A stretch of 64,000 bases of DNA from Phycisphaerae bacterium (GCA_016927755.1 JAFGLZ010000020.1:1-64000), one strand, 5' to 3'; shown: positions 25,779-35,845, counted from the first letter of the stretch. Notes: generated from the sequence alone by a model not told the origin. Numbers and translations: made by a program.

Positions 25779-26561
25779 TCAGAAGAACCGTCGACCCGCG
25801 GCCAGGAAGGCCTGCCGGTCCGCCCTTGTCGGGAAGGAGTAGTAGGTTGCCTCCTCGTCTCGGTTCGGTCGGCGCCGAACGGTTCCGGTTCGGATCTGCT
25901 CGATGGCTTCGAGCAAGATGTCGGCGCCGGCGGCCTTGGTCCTGCGCACGAGTGAATCCCATGTGTCCTGCGGTGTGATGGGTACCTCTCGCTGCACGAG
26001 GATCTCACCGTCATCCAGTTTTTCGGTCAAGTCATGGACGGTCGAGCACGTGCTTTTCTCGCCGTTACGTAGGGCCCAGAACGCCGGCATGAGCCCACGG
26101 TACCTCGGAAGGGGTGCTCCGTGGACGTTGATGCAGCCGAGGGGAAACCTGTTCTGAATGGCCTTGCCTATAATTTGCGGGCAACTGATCGATATCAGCA
26201 ACTCCGGGGCGTATTCAGTCAAGACGGCCTCGAATTCCGGGCTCTTGAGTCTTTCGATCTTTCTAAACGGGATATCGAAGGCGCCGGCCACTGCTGCCAG
26301 GGAGTAGAAGGGTCCCTCGGGGCCGGGCCGCTTGAGTCGATCCTTGATCCAGGCGAGCATGACCCGCCATGCCATGATCGCCGAGCCGTAGACCCCGAAC
26401 AGTCTCACGTGACGCAGGAATCCCTTCAGAGCGCCCCCATGCGTGCTCATGGCCGGCGATGAGACGATACAAACCACCTCATTCCCGAGCTGGCGGCAGA
26501 CCTTAGCGAAGGATTGCGGTAGATAGACGTTCTCGTTCTGGCTCAGAATGACGATGCGCAT
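25779..26561 (-). CDS. Formyltransferase-family protein of the polysaccharide cluster
   Basis: A 260-residue protein related to the catalytic domain of methionyl-tRNA formyltransferase and sugar N-formyltransferases. The core active-site signature is NVHGAPLPRYRGLMP, with the catalytic Asn/His; KLDDGEILVQ carries the catalytic Asp. The methionyl-tRNA-binding C-terminal domain is absent, and the genes around it are sugar-modifying. I therefore infer that it formylates an amino sugar nucleotide, using formyl-tetrahydrofolate. The gene lies inside the minus-strand operon between the epimerase and the first deacetylase. Confidence 0.8.
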   Translation of the reverse strand: MRIVILSQNENVYLPQSFAKVCRQLGNEVVCIVSSPAMSTHGGALKGFLRHVRLFGVYGSAIMAWRVMLAWIKDRLKRPGPEGPFYSLAAVAGAFDIPFRKIERLKSPEFEAVLTEYAPELLISISCPQIIGKAIQNRFPLGCINVHGAPLPRYRGLMPAFWALRNGEKSTCSTVHDLTEKLDDGEILVQREVPITPQDTWDSLVRRTKAAGADILLEAIEQIRTGTVRRRPNRDEEATYYSFPTRADRQAFLAAGRRFF

Positions 26562-26670
26562 GGCTTTCGGACGGGATCGGCCCGGATCAAAGGGGTCGTT
26601 CCGATGCTCCCATAGTCGGAATGCCGGTCACGTGCAGCCGGATGTCTCGGGTTCCGTGCCGGCTCTTTCA

Positions 26671-27642
26671 CTACTTGCCCTTCTTCGCCAGGTGGTGCCG
26701 CACCATCCGGCGGAGGCCTTGTTCGGTCGATATCTTTTGGACGAACCCATCCTCTCGGATGGTCCGGGCGTTCACGAGCGTCGGCAAAGTGATCTTCTTG
26801 ACGCGCTTGATGTTTACGGGGAAGTCCTTGCCGGTCAGCGCGGCCAGCAGGCTGAACGGCGTCGCGGCGAGAATCGCCAGCCATAGGGGGAAGGAGAGGC
26901 CCCTCGGCTTCCTTCCCAGCTCATCGCGGATGATCGCGACGATGTCCCTAACGGTGTGATCGGGCTTGTCGGTGTAGTTGTAGATCTTCACTCCCGGCTC
27001 GAGACGGCTCAGACAGTGCAAGGCGGCATCGACGAGATTTCCGACGTATGCCGTTGCCTTGACGACGTTTCCCGAACCGATTTCGACGAAGAAGCCGGAG
27101 TCGATCTGACGGATCAGGTTGTTCATGTTCGTGATGTTCCGTTCGCCGTAGACGGCGCACGGACGAATGACGGTGACCTCTCGCGCGGGGTTCTCCTTCG
27201 CCCAGGCTTGGAGGATCGTCTCGGCGGCGAGCTTCGAGCCGCCGTACGGGCTGGTGGGATTGGGTTTCGTTTCCTCCGAGCTTTCGTCGTATCGGTCGCC
27301 GTAGACGGCGATCGTGCTGAAGAAGATCACCTTGTCGATGCCTGCCTGCGTCATTGCGGCGACGAGGCCCTTCATACCGTTCTCGTTCGTATCCCAGTAC
27401 TCTTCCGGGGCATGCCCGTAGTCGAAGTGCACGGCCGCCAGGTGGATGACACAATCGACCCCTTCCGTCGCCGGCATCAGCGAGTCCTTCTTGCGGACGT
27501 CGCCTTTGAAGAAGCGGTTGATTCCGAAATCGGCAAGAGGATCCCTGATGTCCAATCCGACGATCTCATGTCCCTGTTGCCGCAATGCTTGCGTCAGGTG
27601 CGACCCGATGAATCCTGAGCTTCCCGTGACTAGGATCTTCAA
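26671..27642 (-). CDS. NAD-dependent nucleotide-sugar epimerase/dehydratase (extended SDR)
   Basis: A 323-residue extended short-chain dehydrogenase. The N-terminal TGSSGFIGSHL binds NAD, HLAAVHFDYG follows, and the catalytic Tyr/Lys are in SPYGGSKLAAE. The C-terminal part contains a hydrophobic segment (PLWLAILAATPFSLLAAL), unusual for soluble epimerases and seen in some membrane-associated members. A TTG start is used, with AAGGGG about nine bases upstream; it lies three bases after the glycosyltransferase stop, showing tight operon packing. The sugar substrate is unknown. Confidence 0.87.
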   Translation of the reverse strand: MKILVTGSSGFIGSHLTQALRQQGHEIVGLDIRDPLADFGINRFFKGDVRKKDSLMPATEGVDCVIHLAAVHFDYGHAPEEYWDTNENGMKGLVAAMTQAGIDKVIFFSTIAVYGDRYDESSEETKPNPTSPYGGSKLAAETILQAWAKENPAREVTVIRPCAVYGERNITNMNNLIRQIDSGFFVEIGSGNVVKATAYVGNLVDAALHCLSRLEPGVKIYNYTDKPDHTVRDIVAIIRDELGRKPRGLSFPLWLAILAATPFSLLAALTGKDFPVNIKRVKKITLPTLVNARTIREDGFVQKISTEQGLRRMVRHHLAKKGK

Positions 27643-27645
27643 TTC

Positions 27646-28923
27646 TCAATCCCCTTTGCTCGGAGGAACTCCGTTATCCCGTGCGCTTGCAGCCTGACCG
27701 TTCTCTTCGGCGACGACCAGCCGGAACACCTCCAGGAGGGTCGCCAGTCCCTTCTCCCGCGTGTACTTCTCGATGACCAGTTTCCTGTTCCTTGGCGCGC
27801 GCTGCTCGAGCTCCTCGAGATGACGGGTCGCTTGAACGATTGAGGCCTTCAATGCCTCCACGTCACCAGGCTCAAAGCAGAGGTTCGCGCCCGTGCTCTC
27901 CAGGATCTCCCTGCCCTCTCCTGCAAGTCCCGCGACAATGGGCCTTGCGGCCAGGAGGTAGTCAAAGACCTTGCTAGGGATCGTTCTGGCCAAGACCGGG
28001 TGTTTCTTGAGGTTCAGATAGAGTGCGTCGGCGTCGGCCAGAGCCCGGAAGGCGTTTTCGCGGGACAGCGGCGGGTCGATGGAAACGCTGTCAGATGCAT
28101 CGAGTTCCTTGACCAGCGACTCGAGACTGCCGACCTGCTGGCCTGCGCCGACGATGCGAAGCCTCCACCCCGGCACTTGGCCTGTCTGCTGGAGCGCCAC
28201 GAAGCCGCGAATCAGGAGGTCGAGTTCCTGCAGGTGCCCGATGTTGCCGGCGTACAAGAGTATCCGTTCCTTCCTCGCCTGCGCCGCCGGGCGGTGACCC
28301 GCGACGTCAAACCGTGCATGATCTTCCGGAACGCCATTGTACACGACGGACACCGGGATGTCCGTGAGGCCTTGGATGTATGCCTTCATCGGCATGGAGA
28401 CGCAGGTGAGGTGTCGGGCCTTTCGGTACATGTACAGTTCGAGTTTCCGGCCGATCCGGTACCCGCGCCCGTGCTCGGACAGCTGACCCGCGGCCACCGC
28501 CGTGTCCGGCCAGATGTCCCTGATTTCGAAGACCAATGGCTTGCGGAACAGCATGGAGAGGAAGCGGGCGCTCAGGCCGACGAACAGAGGCGGACTGCTG
28601 GCCCAGATTACATCGGGTCGCCAGCCCGTCAGCCAGATCTTGACCCCGCGCATAGCGCTCCTTCGGACGAAGGACAGGTAGTGCGAAAGATACCGCCGCA
28701 AACCGCCGCCCTTCAACTCGTTGAGTCTCACGCGGTGAACGTCGACGGTCGGGATGGCCCTCTCGACCTCCTCGTTGCTGTGGACTTGCGCCTTGTGCGG
28801 AAGCGAGGTGATCACCTTCACATCATGGCCGGCCTTGCCCAAGAGTGTCACCACGTCCGTGACACGGAATGCGGCTGCCGTGATGTCCGGCGCGAAGAAC
28901 TGAGACACGACCAGAATCCGCAT
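27646..28923 (-). CDS. Glycosyltransferase family 4 (WbuB-like)
   Basis: A 425-residue GT-B fold enzyme. MRILVVSQFFAPDITAAAFR is the typical N-terminal acceptor-side start. The C-terminal donor domain has RILLYAGNIGHLQELDLLI and a late Glu-rich helix region (PSKVFDYLLAARPIV), as in GT4 enzymes that transfer sugars from nucleotide donors. AGGAG lies eight bases before the ATG. It is the first gene of the minus-strand polysaccharide operon, which continues with the epimerase, formyltransferase, deacetylases and wecB. It probably builds the repeat unit of an exported polysaccharide. Confidence 0.87.
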   Translation of the reverse strand: MRILVVSQFFAPDITAAAFRVTDVVTLLGKAGHDVKVITSLPHKAQVHSNEEVERAIPTVDVHRVRLNELKGGGLRRYLSHYLSFVRRSAMRGVKIWLTGWRPDVIWASSPPLFVGLSARFLSMLFRKPLVFEIRDIWPDTAVAAGQLSEHGRGYRIGRKLELYMYRKARHLTCVSMPMKAYIQGLTDIPVSVVYNGVPEDHARFDVAGHRPAAQARKERILLYAGNIGHLQELDLLIRGFVALQQTGQVPGWRLRIVGAGQQVGSLESLVKELDASDSVSIDPPLSRENAFRALADADALYLNLKKHPVLARTIPSKVFDYLLAARPIVAGLAGEGREILESTGANLCFEPGDVEALKASIVQATRHLEELEQRAPRNRKLVIEKYTREKGLATLLEVFRLVVAEENGQAASARDNGVPPSKGD

Positions 28924-29036
28924 GCTCTGAACTCCTGCTCGATCTTGTAGGGTGATCGCCGAAGGGCGACGGCTTCACCGCTGAGCGTTCAGTTGGGGCG
29001 GTTCCCCTTCAGTGTCTGGTAGACAACGCTCCCTCG

Positions 29037-30779
29037 TCACTGTTCCGAGTCAAGTTCCTCCGGCTCGATCTTCCGGAAGAGGTACGTCGGCTCGCCGAGG
29101 GCGTGCCCGGGGGTGATCTCCTCGGCGAGGCGGCTCCAGGCCAGCGCGTCGTCATCGATGGCCAACTGCTGGAGGATGCTCCTGGCCGTAAACGGCAGGA
29201 AGGGCCCGATGATGGTCGCGAGCGATCGGACGGTCTGGATGCAGACGTTAACGGCCCGGCCGCACTCGGCGAGGTCCGTCTTTCTCGTTCTGTAGGGCGC
29301 GGTGACGTCGAAGTACTCGTTTCCCTTGGAGGCGAGCTCCATGGCGGCCTCGAGCCCGGCGCGGAAGCGGAAGTGCTCGATGTGGTCGGCGACCTTGTCG
29401 CCGGCGGCTTGCCGGGCGGCCAGTTGGGCCAGATCGACCTCCTGGCGGTCTCCGGGATCGGGCACGTTGCCGTCGAAGTACTTCTTGGCGAAGGTCAGCG
29501 TGCGGTTGACGAGGTTACCGAGCTTGGCGAGCAGTTCGGAGTTGTTGCGCTGGATGAAGTCTTCCAGATCGAACGCGGTTCGCTGGCGTTCCGGGGCGAT
29601 GGCCGTCAGGTAGTAGCGGAGCGGGTCCGGGGCGAATCGTGTGAGGTACTCCTCGATCCAGATCGCGGTGCCTCGGGACTTGCTGATCTTCTCTTCTTCC
29701 TTGCCGGGGAACTTGATGTTGAGGAACGCGTTGACGCAGACGGTCGCGGGCAGTTGGTACTCGCCGGCCTGGCCCTGGGTCGAGTCGCTGTCGTGCGAGG
29801 CCAGGAGCATGGCCGGCCAGGTGATGGCGTGGAAGATGGTGTTGTCCTCGCCGATGAAGTGGACGACACGGCAGTCGGGGTCCTTCCACCATCGCTCGTA
29901 GGCTTGCCATCCCTCGCCGCGATCCTCGCAGTCCTTGGCGGTGAAGCTGACGTATCCGATCGGGGCGTCGAACCAGACGTAGAGGACCTTTCCCTCGGCG
30001 TCGGGATCGTCGAGCGGCACGGGCACGCCCCAGTCGAGGTCGCGGGTCATGCAGCGTTCGGGCAGGCCCTCGTTCTCGATCTGCCCGAGCGAGAAGTTGA
30101 CCGTGGCGGGGCGCCAGGCCGGGCTGAGGGGGGCGTTCCGCTGCTTGGTGCGAAGCCATTCGGCCAGTCTCTTCTGCAGCCGATCGAGGCGGAGATACCA
30201 GTGGACGGTCTCTCGGAGCTCGGGCTTGGTGCCGGTCATCGTGCTCTTGGGGTCGATCAGGTCGAGGGCATCGAGGCTGCGTCCGCAGTCTTCGCACTGA
30301 TCGCCGTAGGCGTTCGGGCTCTTGCAGTGGATGCAGGTTCCCTGGACGAAGCGGTCGGGCAGGAACTGTTTGGCCTCGACGTCATAGAGCTGCTTGGTGG
30401 TCTTCTTGACGAAGTAGTCCTTCTGATAGATTCGCCGGAATAGGTCCTGGCTGAGCCGTTCGTGGATCTCGGTGAACCCCGGCTGGTGGGTGCCGCCGTA
30501 GACGTCGAAGACGATGCCGAGCCCGGCGAAGCTCTCGCGCTGGGAGCGGTTGAACCGCGCGGTGAGCTCCTCGACGGTCGTGCCTTCCTCTCGCGCGGTC
30601 TTGAGGGCGGCGACGCCGTTGTCGTCGCTGCCGCAGATGAAGCGGACCTCGTCACCGGCGGCGCGGAGGTAGCGGACGTAGATGTCGGCGGGGAGATAGG
30701 CCCCGGCGATGTGCCCGACGTGGAGTCGGCCGTTGGAGTAGGGCAGGGCCCCCGTAATGAGAAATCGCCTGTTAGCCAT
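29037..30779 (-). CDS. metG: Methionyl-tRNA synthetase
   Basis: A class I synthetase of 580 residues that charges tRNA-Met. The HIGH-type motif is GRLHVGHIAG (about residues 17-26). A zinc knuckle has four Cys at about 148, 151, 161 and 164 (CIHC and CEDC). The KMSKS-type motif is EEKISKSRGT near residue 362. The C-terminal helical anticodon-binding domain is present, but the extra dimerisation or tRNA-binding domain found in some longer forms is absent. GAGG lies about eight bases before the ATG. It is upstream of, and on the same strand as, the polysaccharide operon, separated by 113 bases. Confidence 0.96.
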   Translation of the reverse strand: MANRRFLITGALPYSNGRLHVGHIAGAYLPADIYVRYLRAAGDEVRFICGSDDNGVAALKTAREEGTTVEELTARFNRSQRESFAGLGIVFDVYGGTHQPGFTEIHERLSQDLFRRIYQKDYFVKKTTKQLYDVEAKQFLPDRFVQGTCIHCKSPNAYGDQCEDCGRSLDALDLIDPKSTMTGTKPELRETVHWYLRLDRLQKRLAEWLRTKQRNAPLSPAWRPATVNFSLGQIENEGLPERCMTRDLDWGVPVPLDDPDAEGKVLYVWFDAPIGYVSFTAKDCEDRGEGWQAYERWWKDPDCRVVHFIGEDNTIFHAITWPAMLLASHDSDSTQGQAGEYQLPATVCVNAFLNIKFPGKEEEKISKSRGTAIWIEEYLTRFAPDPLRYYLTAIAPERQRTAFDLEDFIQRNNSELLAKLGNLVNRTLTFAKKYFDGNVPDPGDRQEVDLAQLAARQAAGDKVADHIEHFRFRAGLEAAMELASKGNEYFDVTAPYRTRKTDLAECGRAVNVCIQTVRSLATIIGPFLPFTARSILQQLAIDDDALAWSRLAEEITPGHALGEPTYLFRKIEPEELDSEQ

Positions 30780-31099
30780 TGTGATACCTCATGTTGTATC
30801 GGTTCCGCCCGGGGGCGGGTTTGGGCCAATTCTAAGGAGTCCGGGGATGATGGCACAAGCCCGGACGAGCATGGGGAGCCGAATCGCGGGCCCGCGGTCG
30901 GAGGCAGTGGGAGGCTTTCATCAACCGTGCAATACCGGAAGACTAGCAGCCGCACCGGCCCCGTGCGGGCCGTGGCATGACCATGGTCGCTGGACCGGGG
31001 GTGCGGAATGGATACGTGACGTTGTTCATGCTCCGCACAGTATACAACGCGTATGAACGGCTGGCAAATCGGGTCCATCTTCGTCTATTCTAGCCCGGC
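30780..31099. other. Divergent intergenic region between metG and a methyltransferase
   Basis: The 320 bases hold the promoters of two divergent genes by position. No repeat of the dispersed families, no RNA gene and no clear promoter consensus was recognised. Confidence 0.4.
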
Positions 31100-31855
31100 A
31101 TGGATCCGAAGCATCCGTCGACGTTGGCCTACCTGGCCAGTAGTGACGTGGCCGAGGAGTACGATGACTACTTCGACGGGGCGCCCCTGTTCGCGTACGA
31201 CACCAAGCTGATCCGCGGATGGTTCGAGGTTCCGGGGCGGCTGCTGGACGTCGGTTGCGGCACGGCGCGTCACGTGATCGAGCTGGCGCGGCGCGGTCAT
31301 CAGGTCATCGGATTGGATCTCTCCGAACACATGCTTGGCGTGGCCAGGGAGAAGGTTCAGGAGGCGGGGGTCGGCGCGTTTCTGGTTCGGGGGGACATGT
31401 TGCGGACGGAGCGGCTGTTTCGCGCGGGCTCGTTCGACTATGCGATTTGCATGTTCAGCACGCTGGGGCTGGTGGCGGGACACGCCCATCGCGTGGGGTT
31501 TCTGGAAGGCCTGGCGCGGGTCTTGCGGCCGGGCGGGAGGCTGGCGGTCCACGTCCACAACCGGTGGCACGGCGTCACGACGCTGCACGGGATTCACTCG
31601 ACGCTGAGCAACCTGTGGGAGACGCACCGAGGCCGGGCGGAGTGGGGCGACAAGATACTCTGGTACTACCGGGGGATACGGAACATGTACGTTCACGTTT
31701 TCAGCCGGCAGGAGCTTGAGGGACTATTGCGCCAGGCGGGCTTGAGGGTTCTGGAGATGGTTCCACTGAACGGGCGCCGATCGGGGCCGTTGCGACTGAG
31801 GATCGCGACGGGGGTGCGGGCCAACGGATACATCGCCCTGGCCGAGCGGGCGTGA
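31100..31855 (+). CDS. Class I SAM-dependent methyltransferase
   Basis: A 251-residue soluble enzyme. Motif I is LLDVGCGTARHVIELA, motif II is VIGLDLSEHML, and the post-motif strand is FDYAICMFSTLGLV, typical of small-molecule methyltransferases. A conserved C-terminal His/Asn segment (RNMYVHVFSRQELEGLL) is common in the UbiE/SAM family. The substrate is unknown. The gene stands alone between divergent metG and convergent spoIID-like genes. Confidence 0.85.
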   Translation: MDPKHPSTLAYLASSDVAEEYDDYFDGAPLFAYDTKLIRGWFEVPGRLLDVGCGTARHVIELARRGHQVIGLDLSEHMLGVAREKVQEAGVGAFLVRGDMLRTERLFRAGSFDYAICMFSTLGLVAGHAHRVGFLEGLARVLRPGGRLAVHVHNRWHGVTTLHGIHSTLSNLWETHRGRAEWGDKILWYYRGIRNMYVHVFSRQELEGLLRQAGLRVLEMVPLNGRRSGPLRLRIATGVRANGYIALAERA

Positions 31856-31897
31856 GCCGTTGTCTGCGTCCTCGATTTCCTGTCTTGGTTCTTGCGA

Positions 31898-33178
31898 TCA
31901 GTAGGCTCTGACGAGCACGCATCCGGGGTAATAGTGTTGGAGGATTTGGCCGGCCTTCATGCCGCGACGGGCCATTCCGTCGGCGCCGTGCTGACACATG
32001 CCGATGCCGTGGCCGAAGCCGCGTCCGTTGGTGAAGGCAATGCTATTGGCTTCGTTGACGACGTCGAACCAGGTGCTCTTTATCGTGCGGCCGCTGTTGA
32101 TGAGCAGTCGGAAGTCTTCGGCTCGCATGTCGACGGTCAGGCCGTTCTTGTCGACCAGGCGGAGCCGGACGGCGCGTCCGCCCTTGGTCCTGCGAACGAT
32201 CTGCATGCTCTCGATGCGAGCGATCTTATCGGCGTGGGTGTATCCTCCCTTGACGAGGAACGGCTTGACGGCGCGGGTGATTTCTTCCTTGCTGATGGTG
32301 GCGGTCGGCCAGTGATACCAGTCGGACGCCTTGCAGTACTCACAGATGACGCCGCCTTCGAGCGGTCGGACCGACGGGCCGCCCTTGACGTTGGCCACGT
32401 CCTGGTTCATCCCTCCGCAGGTGCTGCTGAAATAGGCGCAGAAGATCTTGCGTCCTTCGGGGGAGTCCCAGGCGCAGACGAGTCCGGCGGTGTCGTCGAC
32501 GGCCTCGTTCGCCTTGGAGCCCTCGCCCTCCTTGCCGTGGTAGACCTGGCTGGAGGTCGTGGCGGTGACGTCCCACGCTCGCTGGGGGCCGTTGACGTAT
32601 CGCTGGTAGAGGGCGTAGGTCCTGGAGATGATCGCTTGAGCGCGATAGGTCTCCGGGTGAAAGTACTTGGGCAGCTCGCCCTGCAGGACGCCTCGCAGAT
32701 AGGATTCAATATCGACGACGTTGATGACGAGAAAGCCGTCGCCTTCGCGTTTGACGACGAGGTAACCGCGGTACTCTCGATCCTCGTACTCTCGATCGCC
32801 GTAAGAGAGGCTACCGTCGCGATTCGGCAGGACCCGCATGACGGGACCCGAGACGCGCGATTCTCCGATCAGCAGTCCGTCGGGGGTTTCCGGATCGGGC
32901 CTGACGATACACGCGCCGAGCTCGGCCAGGGGTTCGAGGAGGGGGTGGCTCTGGTCGTCGTCGATCAGGCAGGGTCCTCGAACGGCGAGCGTGAACTGGG
33001 GGATGTCCTTGGCCAGTCGAACGCGAATCCGCCGATCGGCGGTGCTGACCACGCCGGCTTCGGGATGCCCGGCCCGGCTGGAGGAGCGGAGACACCCTCC
33101 CATTTGGCAAGAGACGATTCCTAGCAGGACGATGGACATGGCGCGCCGCGAACGCGCCGATCGAATCGCCGGGACCAT
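31898..33178 (-). CDS. SpoIID/LytB-domain lipoprotein
   Basis: About 426 residues from ATG 33178; an ATG at 33139 is an alternative and neither has a strong ribosome site. A signal peptide with a lipobox-like ending (IVLLGIVSCQMGGC) suggests a lipoprotein. The SpoIID region follows: VNVVDIESYLRGVLQGELP-like sequence, YRAQAIISRTYALYQ, a TCGGMNQDV segment and the terminal GRGFGHGIGMCQHGADGMA. SpoIID proteins are lytic transglycosylases on stripped peptidoglycan glycan. The protein probably remodels the cell wall outside the cytoplasmic membrane. Confidence 0.85.
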   Translation of the reverse strand: MVPAIRSARSRRAMSIVLLGIVSCQMGGCLRSSSRAGHPEAGVVSTADRRIRVRLAKDIPQFTLAVRGPCLIDDDQSHPLLEPLAELGACIVRPDPETPDGLLIGESRVSGPVMRVLPNRDGSLSYGDREYEDREYRGYLVVKREGDGFLVINVVDIESYLRGVLQGELPKYFHPETYRAQAIISRTYALYQRYVNGPQRAWDVTATTSSQVYHGKEGEGSKANEAVDDTAGLVCAWDSPEGRKIFCAYFSSTCGGMNQDVANVKGGPSVRPLEGGVICEYCKASDWYHWPTATISKEEITRAVKPFLVKGGYTHADKIARIESMQIVRRTKGGRAVRLRLVDKNGLTVDMRAEDFRLLINSGRTIKSTWFDVVNEANSIAFTNGRGFGHGIGMCQHGADGMARRGMKAGQILQHYYPGCVLVRAY

Positions 33179-33406
33179 GCCAGAGCGCAGCAATCCGTTT
33201 CCTCCCTGTCGTTGCGGCGGTGGAGCCCCCCAATCGTCCCCGAGCAACCCCCCGGCGTGGTGTGGTCTGCGGGCAGGCTGCCTCGAACAGGATGCGGTCT
33301 TGACGACCTTCTGGCCGGTCGGAGGCGGGATTCCGGTCGTCGTGCTCCCGTGCCCGGCCGGCGGGCCCTACTCTTCTAGACGCGGGGCCCGCTCACGAGG
33401 TTCGGT

Positions 33407-34738
33407 CTAACCCTCTAGATTTCGCAGGCTCAATCCGTTCTCGGAGAGCCGTTCCTTGATTTCGTTGAGCGAGGTCTGGCCGAAATTCCGTGTACCGAGC
33501 AGTTCGGCCTCGGTTCGGGAGGCCAGCTCACCGAGCGTGGCGATATTCAGCCGCTGCAGGCATTTCCTGGAACGGACCGAGAGGTCCAACTCGCTGACGG
33601 TCTTGTTGAGGATGTCGGGGCTGACGTTGGCGACGGACGGGGAGAGGTCGGGACGGCGGATCTGTCGCTGCTCCTCCATCGCCTGGCCGAGGCGCAGGCC
33701 TTTCTGTGAGAGCATGGCCTTGATCTCGTTGAGGGAGGTCTCGCCGAAGTTCTTGTACCCCAGGAGCTCGGCCTCGGTGATTCTCAGCAGATCGCCAAGC
33801 GTGTTGATGTTCATCTTCTTGAGGCAGTTTCGGCTCCGAACGGACAACTCGAAGTCGGTGACTGGGATGTCCAGGACGGCGTTGCGGCGTTCGCGGACGC
33901 GCTCCTGCTCCTCGTCGATGATCATGTGCATGCTGGCCCGGACGTCCTTGAGGAACATTCGGGCCCGGGCGTGGTTGGGGTTCGTTCCCAGCACTTGCCT
34001 GAGGCAGGCCTCGGCATCCTCGAATCGGCCGTGATCCTCGTAGAGGACGGCCAGGTTCATCAGGGCGTTCACGTGGACGGGCGGGCGGGAGACGCACCGC
34101 TGGTAGAGTTCGATCGCGCGGTTCTCCTCGCCCCGCAGGTCGACGGCGTAAGCGAGTCGGAACATCGCGCCGGCGTGATTTTCGTCGAGGGCGATGGCTC
34201 GTTCGAATTCCGAGATGGCGTCGAGGGTCTGGCCTTGGCGTTCGAGGAAGCACCCATACTGGTGATGCCATTCGGCCTTCTGCGCGCCGACCTTGGCCAG
34301 CGACGAGAGGATCTTCTCGGCCTCAGCGAGGTTGCCGGATTGGCAGCAGCACGCCACCTTGCGGAGTTGGCAATCAAACTCCTCCCAGCCCTTGCCGGCG
34401 GCCCTGTCGAACTCGGCGACCGCCTTGTCCGGCTGGCCCGTGGCTCGCAGACACTCACCCAAGTAGTAGCGCTTCTCCTTGACGTCCCGAGCGCCCGCCA
34501 GCCATTCCATGGCTTCCTTGTGCCGCCCCAACAGGTAGCAGCAGATTCCCATCTTCAGAGCGCCGTCACGATCGTCCGTGTCGGGCCCCCTCAGCTTGTC
34601 GCGAAGACCGCGAGTCAGACTGAGAAACTGCTCGTGTGCCTGTCCGGACCCGTAGACCATGCCGCGAAGGATGGCATACGTTTCCTGGTCGAAGGTTTCC
34701 TGGCCAAAGATCCCGGCAAGATCACCGTTGGCATCCAT
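33407..34738 (-). CDS. TPR protein with two RNA polymerase alpha-CTD-like modules
   Basis: A 443-residue cytoplasmic protein. Residues from about 55 to 275 are tetratricopeptide repeats (for example [18 protein letters not shown] and [19 protein letters not shown]). After a charged linker come two tandem copies of the alpha-CTD fold: [20 protein letters not shown] with [15 protein letters not shown], and [20 protein letters not shown] with [15 protein letters not shown]. In RNA polymerase this helix-hairpin-helix module binds UP-element DNA and activators. Duplicated CTDs on a TPR scaffold suggest a transcription- or nucleic-acid-linked adaptor. Similar fusions exist in planctomycetes, as far as I recall. 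Exact function is unknown. Confidence 0.82.
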   Translation of the reverse strand: MDANGDLAGIFGQETFDQETYAILRGMVYGSGQAHEQFLSLTRGLRDKLRGPDTDDRDGALKMGICCYLLGRHKEAMEWLAGARDVKEKRYYLGECLRATGQPDKAVAEFDRAAGKGWEEFDCQLRKVACCCQSGNLAEAEKILSSLAKVGAQKAEWHHQYGCFLERQGQTLDAISEFERAIALDENHAGAMFRLAYAVDLRGEENRAIELYQRCVSRPPVHVNALMNLAVLYEDHGRFEDAEACLRQVLGTNPNHARARMFLKDVRASMHMIIDEEQERVRERRNAVLDIPVTDFELSVRSRNCLKKMNINTLGDLLRITEAELLGYKNFGETSLNEIKAMLSQKGLRLGQAMEEQRQIRRPDLSPSVANVSPDILNKTVSELDLSVRSRKCLQRLNIATLGELASRTEAELLGTRNFGQTSLNEIKERLSENGLSLRNLEG

Positions 34739-34981
34739 CTACCGCCGCTCCTAGCAACAGACACTCTCGAATGTATTCACCAAGGTTCGTTCGCCCATGG
34801 CGCAAGGTGAGCATGATCGGACCCGAGCCACATAGTTTACGGAGCGCTAGCCTGAATTGCAAGGCGCTACACGGGGGGCCAAGCCCCGACGTGCACGGGG
34901 TGCTCGGCGGCACCAACGCTGCGAGCCTTCCTGGGCGGACCCTCCCGCCCGGCTCTCAAGTTGACCTTGGGGCTCCGTGCC

Positions 34982-35005
34982 AGCCTAAGTCATTGTCCTT
35001 AGGCT
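34982..35005. other. Inverted repeat at the CAP-gene 3' end
   Basis: AGCCTAAG and CTTAGGCT form a perfect 8-base stem around an 8-base loop, overlapping the stop codon of the CAP-domain gene. A T-run is lacking, so it may be a Rho-independent-like 3' hairpin or simply a stability element. Confidence 0.4.
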
Positions 35006-35612
35006 AGTAATCAAAAGCGAGCAACTGAGCCCAATAGTACAGGTTGTCCAGTCCCACGGTCACGTGGTAGTAGCCCATGCCGACGTACTCGAAGTCGGGT
35101 TCGAGCATGCTGGCGTTGTGGGTGGGGCTGGCCTTCCATCCCTCCATGACTTCGGTGACGGTTGCCAGGACATTCTGTCCGTAGGCGATGTTCTCACCGA
35201 CGTAGGGGTGGCAGAAGCCCGCGTCGACGGCCCGGTCGTCGGGTCCGTCTCCGTCCGGGTTGATGTGATCGAAGAAGTGTCGCTGATACTGGTCGCGGGC
35301 GTTGTCGTCGGCGGCCTTTTCGAGTGTGGTGGAGTACTTCAGCGGCGAGAGACCGTTCTGCATCCGGTAGAGGTTCAGCGCATCGAAGAGGGCCTGATGG
35401 ATGGCGGTCGAGGGGCTTCCGGCGCCGAGACAGGCCTCGACCGAGCCGCTCCCCGTGGGGAACCCCCCGCCGGTGGACCCACTCGGGGTAGTGGTTCCTC
35501 CGCCGCCGTTGTTCGGGATCGTCGACGAGCTTGGCGGCAGGCAACCGGCCCCCACCGCGGCCCAGAGAGCCACGAGGAGAAACCGGCGATTCATGCGTTT
35601 CCAGCGGGGCAT
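35004..35612 (-). CDS. CAP (SCP/TAPS)-domain lipoprotein
   Basis: A 202-residue lipoprotein with signal peptide and lipobox (FLLVALWAAVGAGC), then a Ser/Gly/Thr-rich linker of about 45 residues. The CAP domain follows: LFDALNLYRMQNGLSPLKYS, ARDQYQRHFFDHINPDG, HPYVGENIAYG and MEGWKASPTHNASML. The His/Glu residues that form the conserved cavity are present. Bacterial CAP proteins are often cell-surface or adhesion-linked; the substrate is unknown. A paralogue lies 230 bases upstream on the same strand. Confidence 0.85.
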   Translation of the reverse strand: MPRWKRMNRRFLLVALWAAVGAGCLPPSSSTIPNNGGGGTTTPSGSTGGGFPTGSGSVEACLGAGSPSTAIHQALFDALNLYRMQNGLSPLKYSTTLEKAADDNARDQYQRHFFDHINPDGDGPDDRAVDAGFCHPYVGENIAYGQNVLATVTEVMEGWKASPTHNASMLEPDFEYVGMGYYHVTVGLDNLYYWAQLLAFDY

Positions 35613-35845
35613 TGCGTCCCCCCAATGGGGTTGGTCGTCGTGCGCCCTCCGCACGGACGTCACGAGAAGCACCTTTTCGGCCCGGAGGCATCGGAGACTC
35701 CGCCCGCTTCGGCGGATACCGTCGCTGGGCCTCTGACTATTATAGCCTTTTAGCGCGTCAAGGGGCCAGATTCCTTGGGGGGAAGGCTCGAGGGATGTCC
35801 GGCCTTTGGATTCCTGATTCGCAGCCTGCGGGATGTGTTGGGGCG

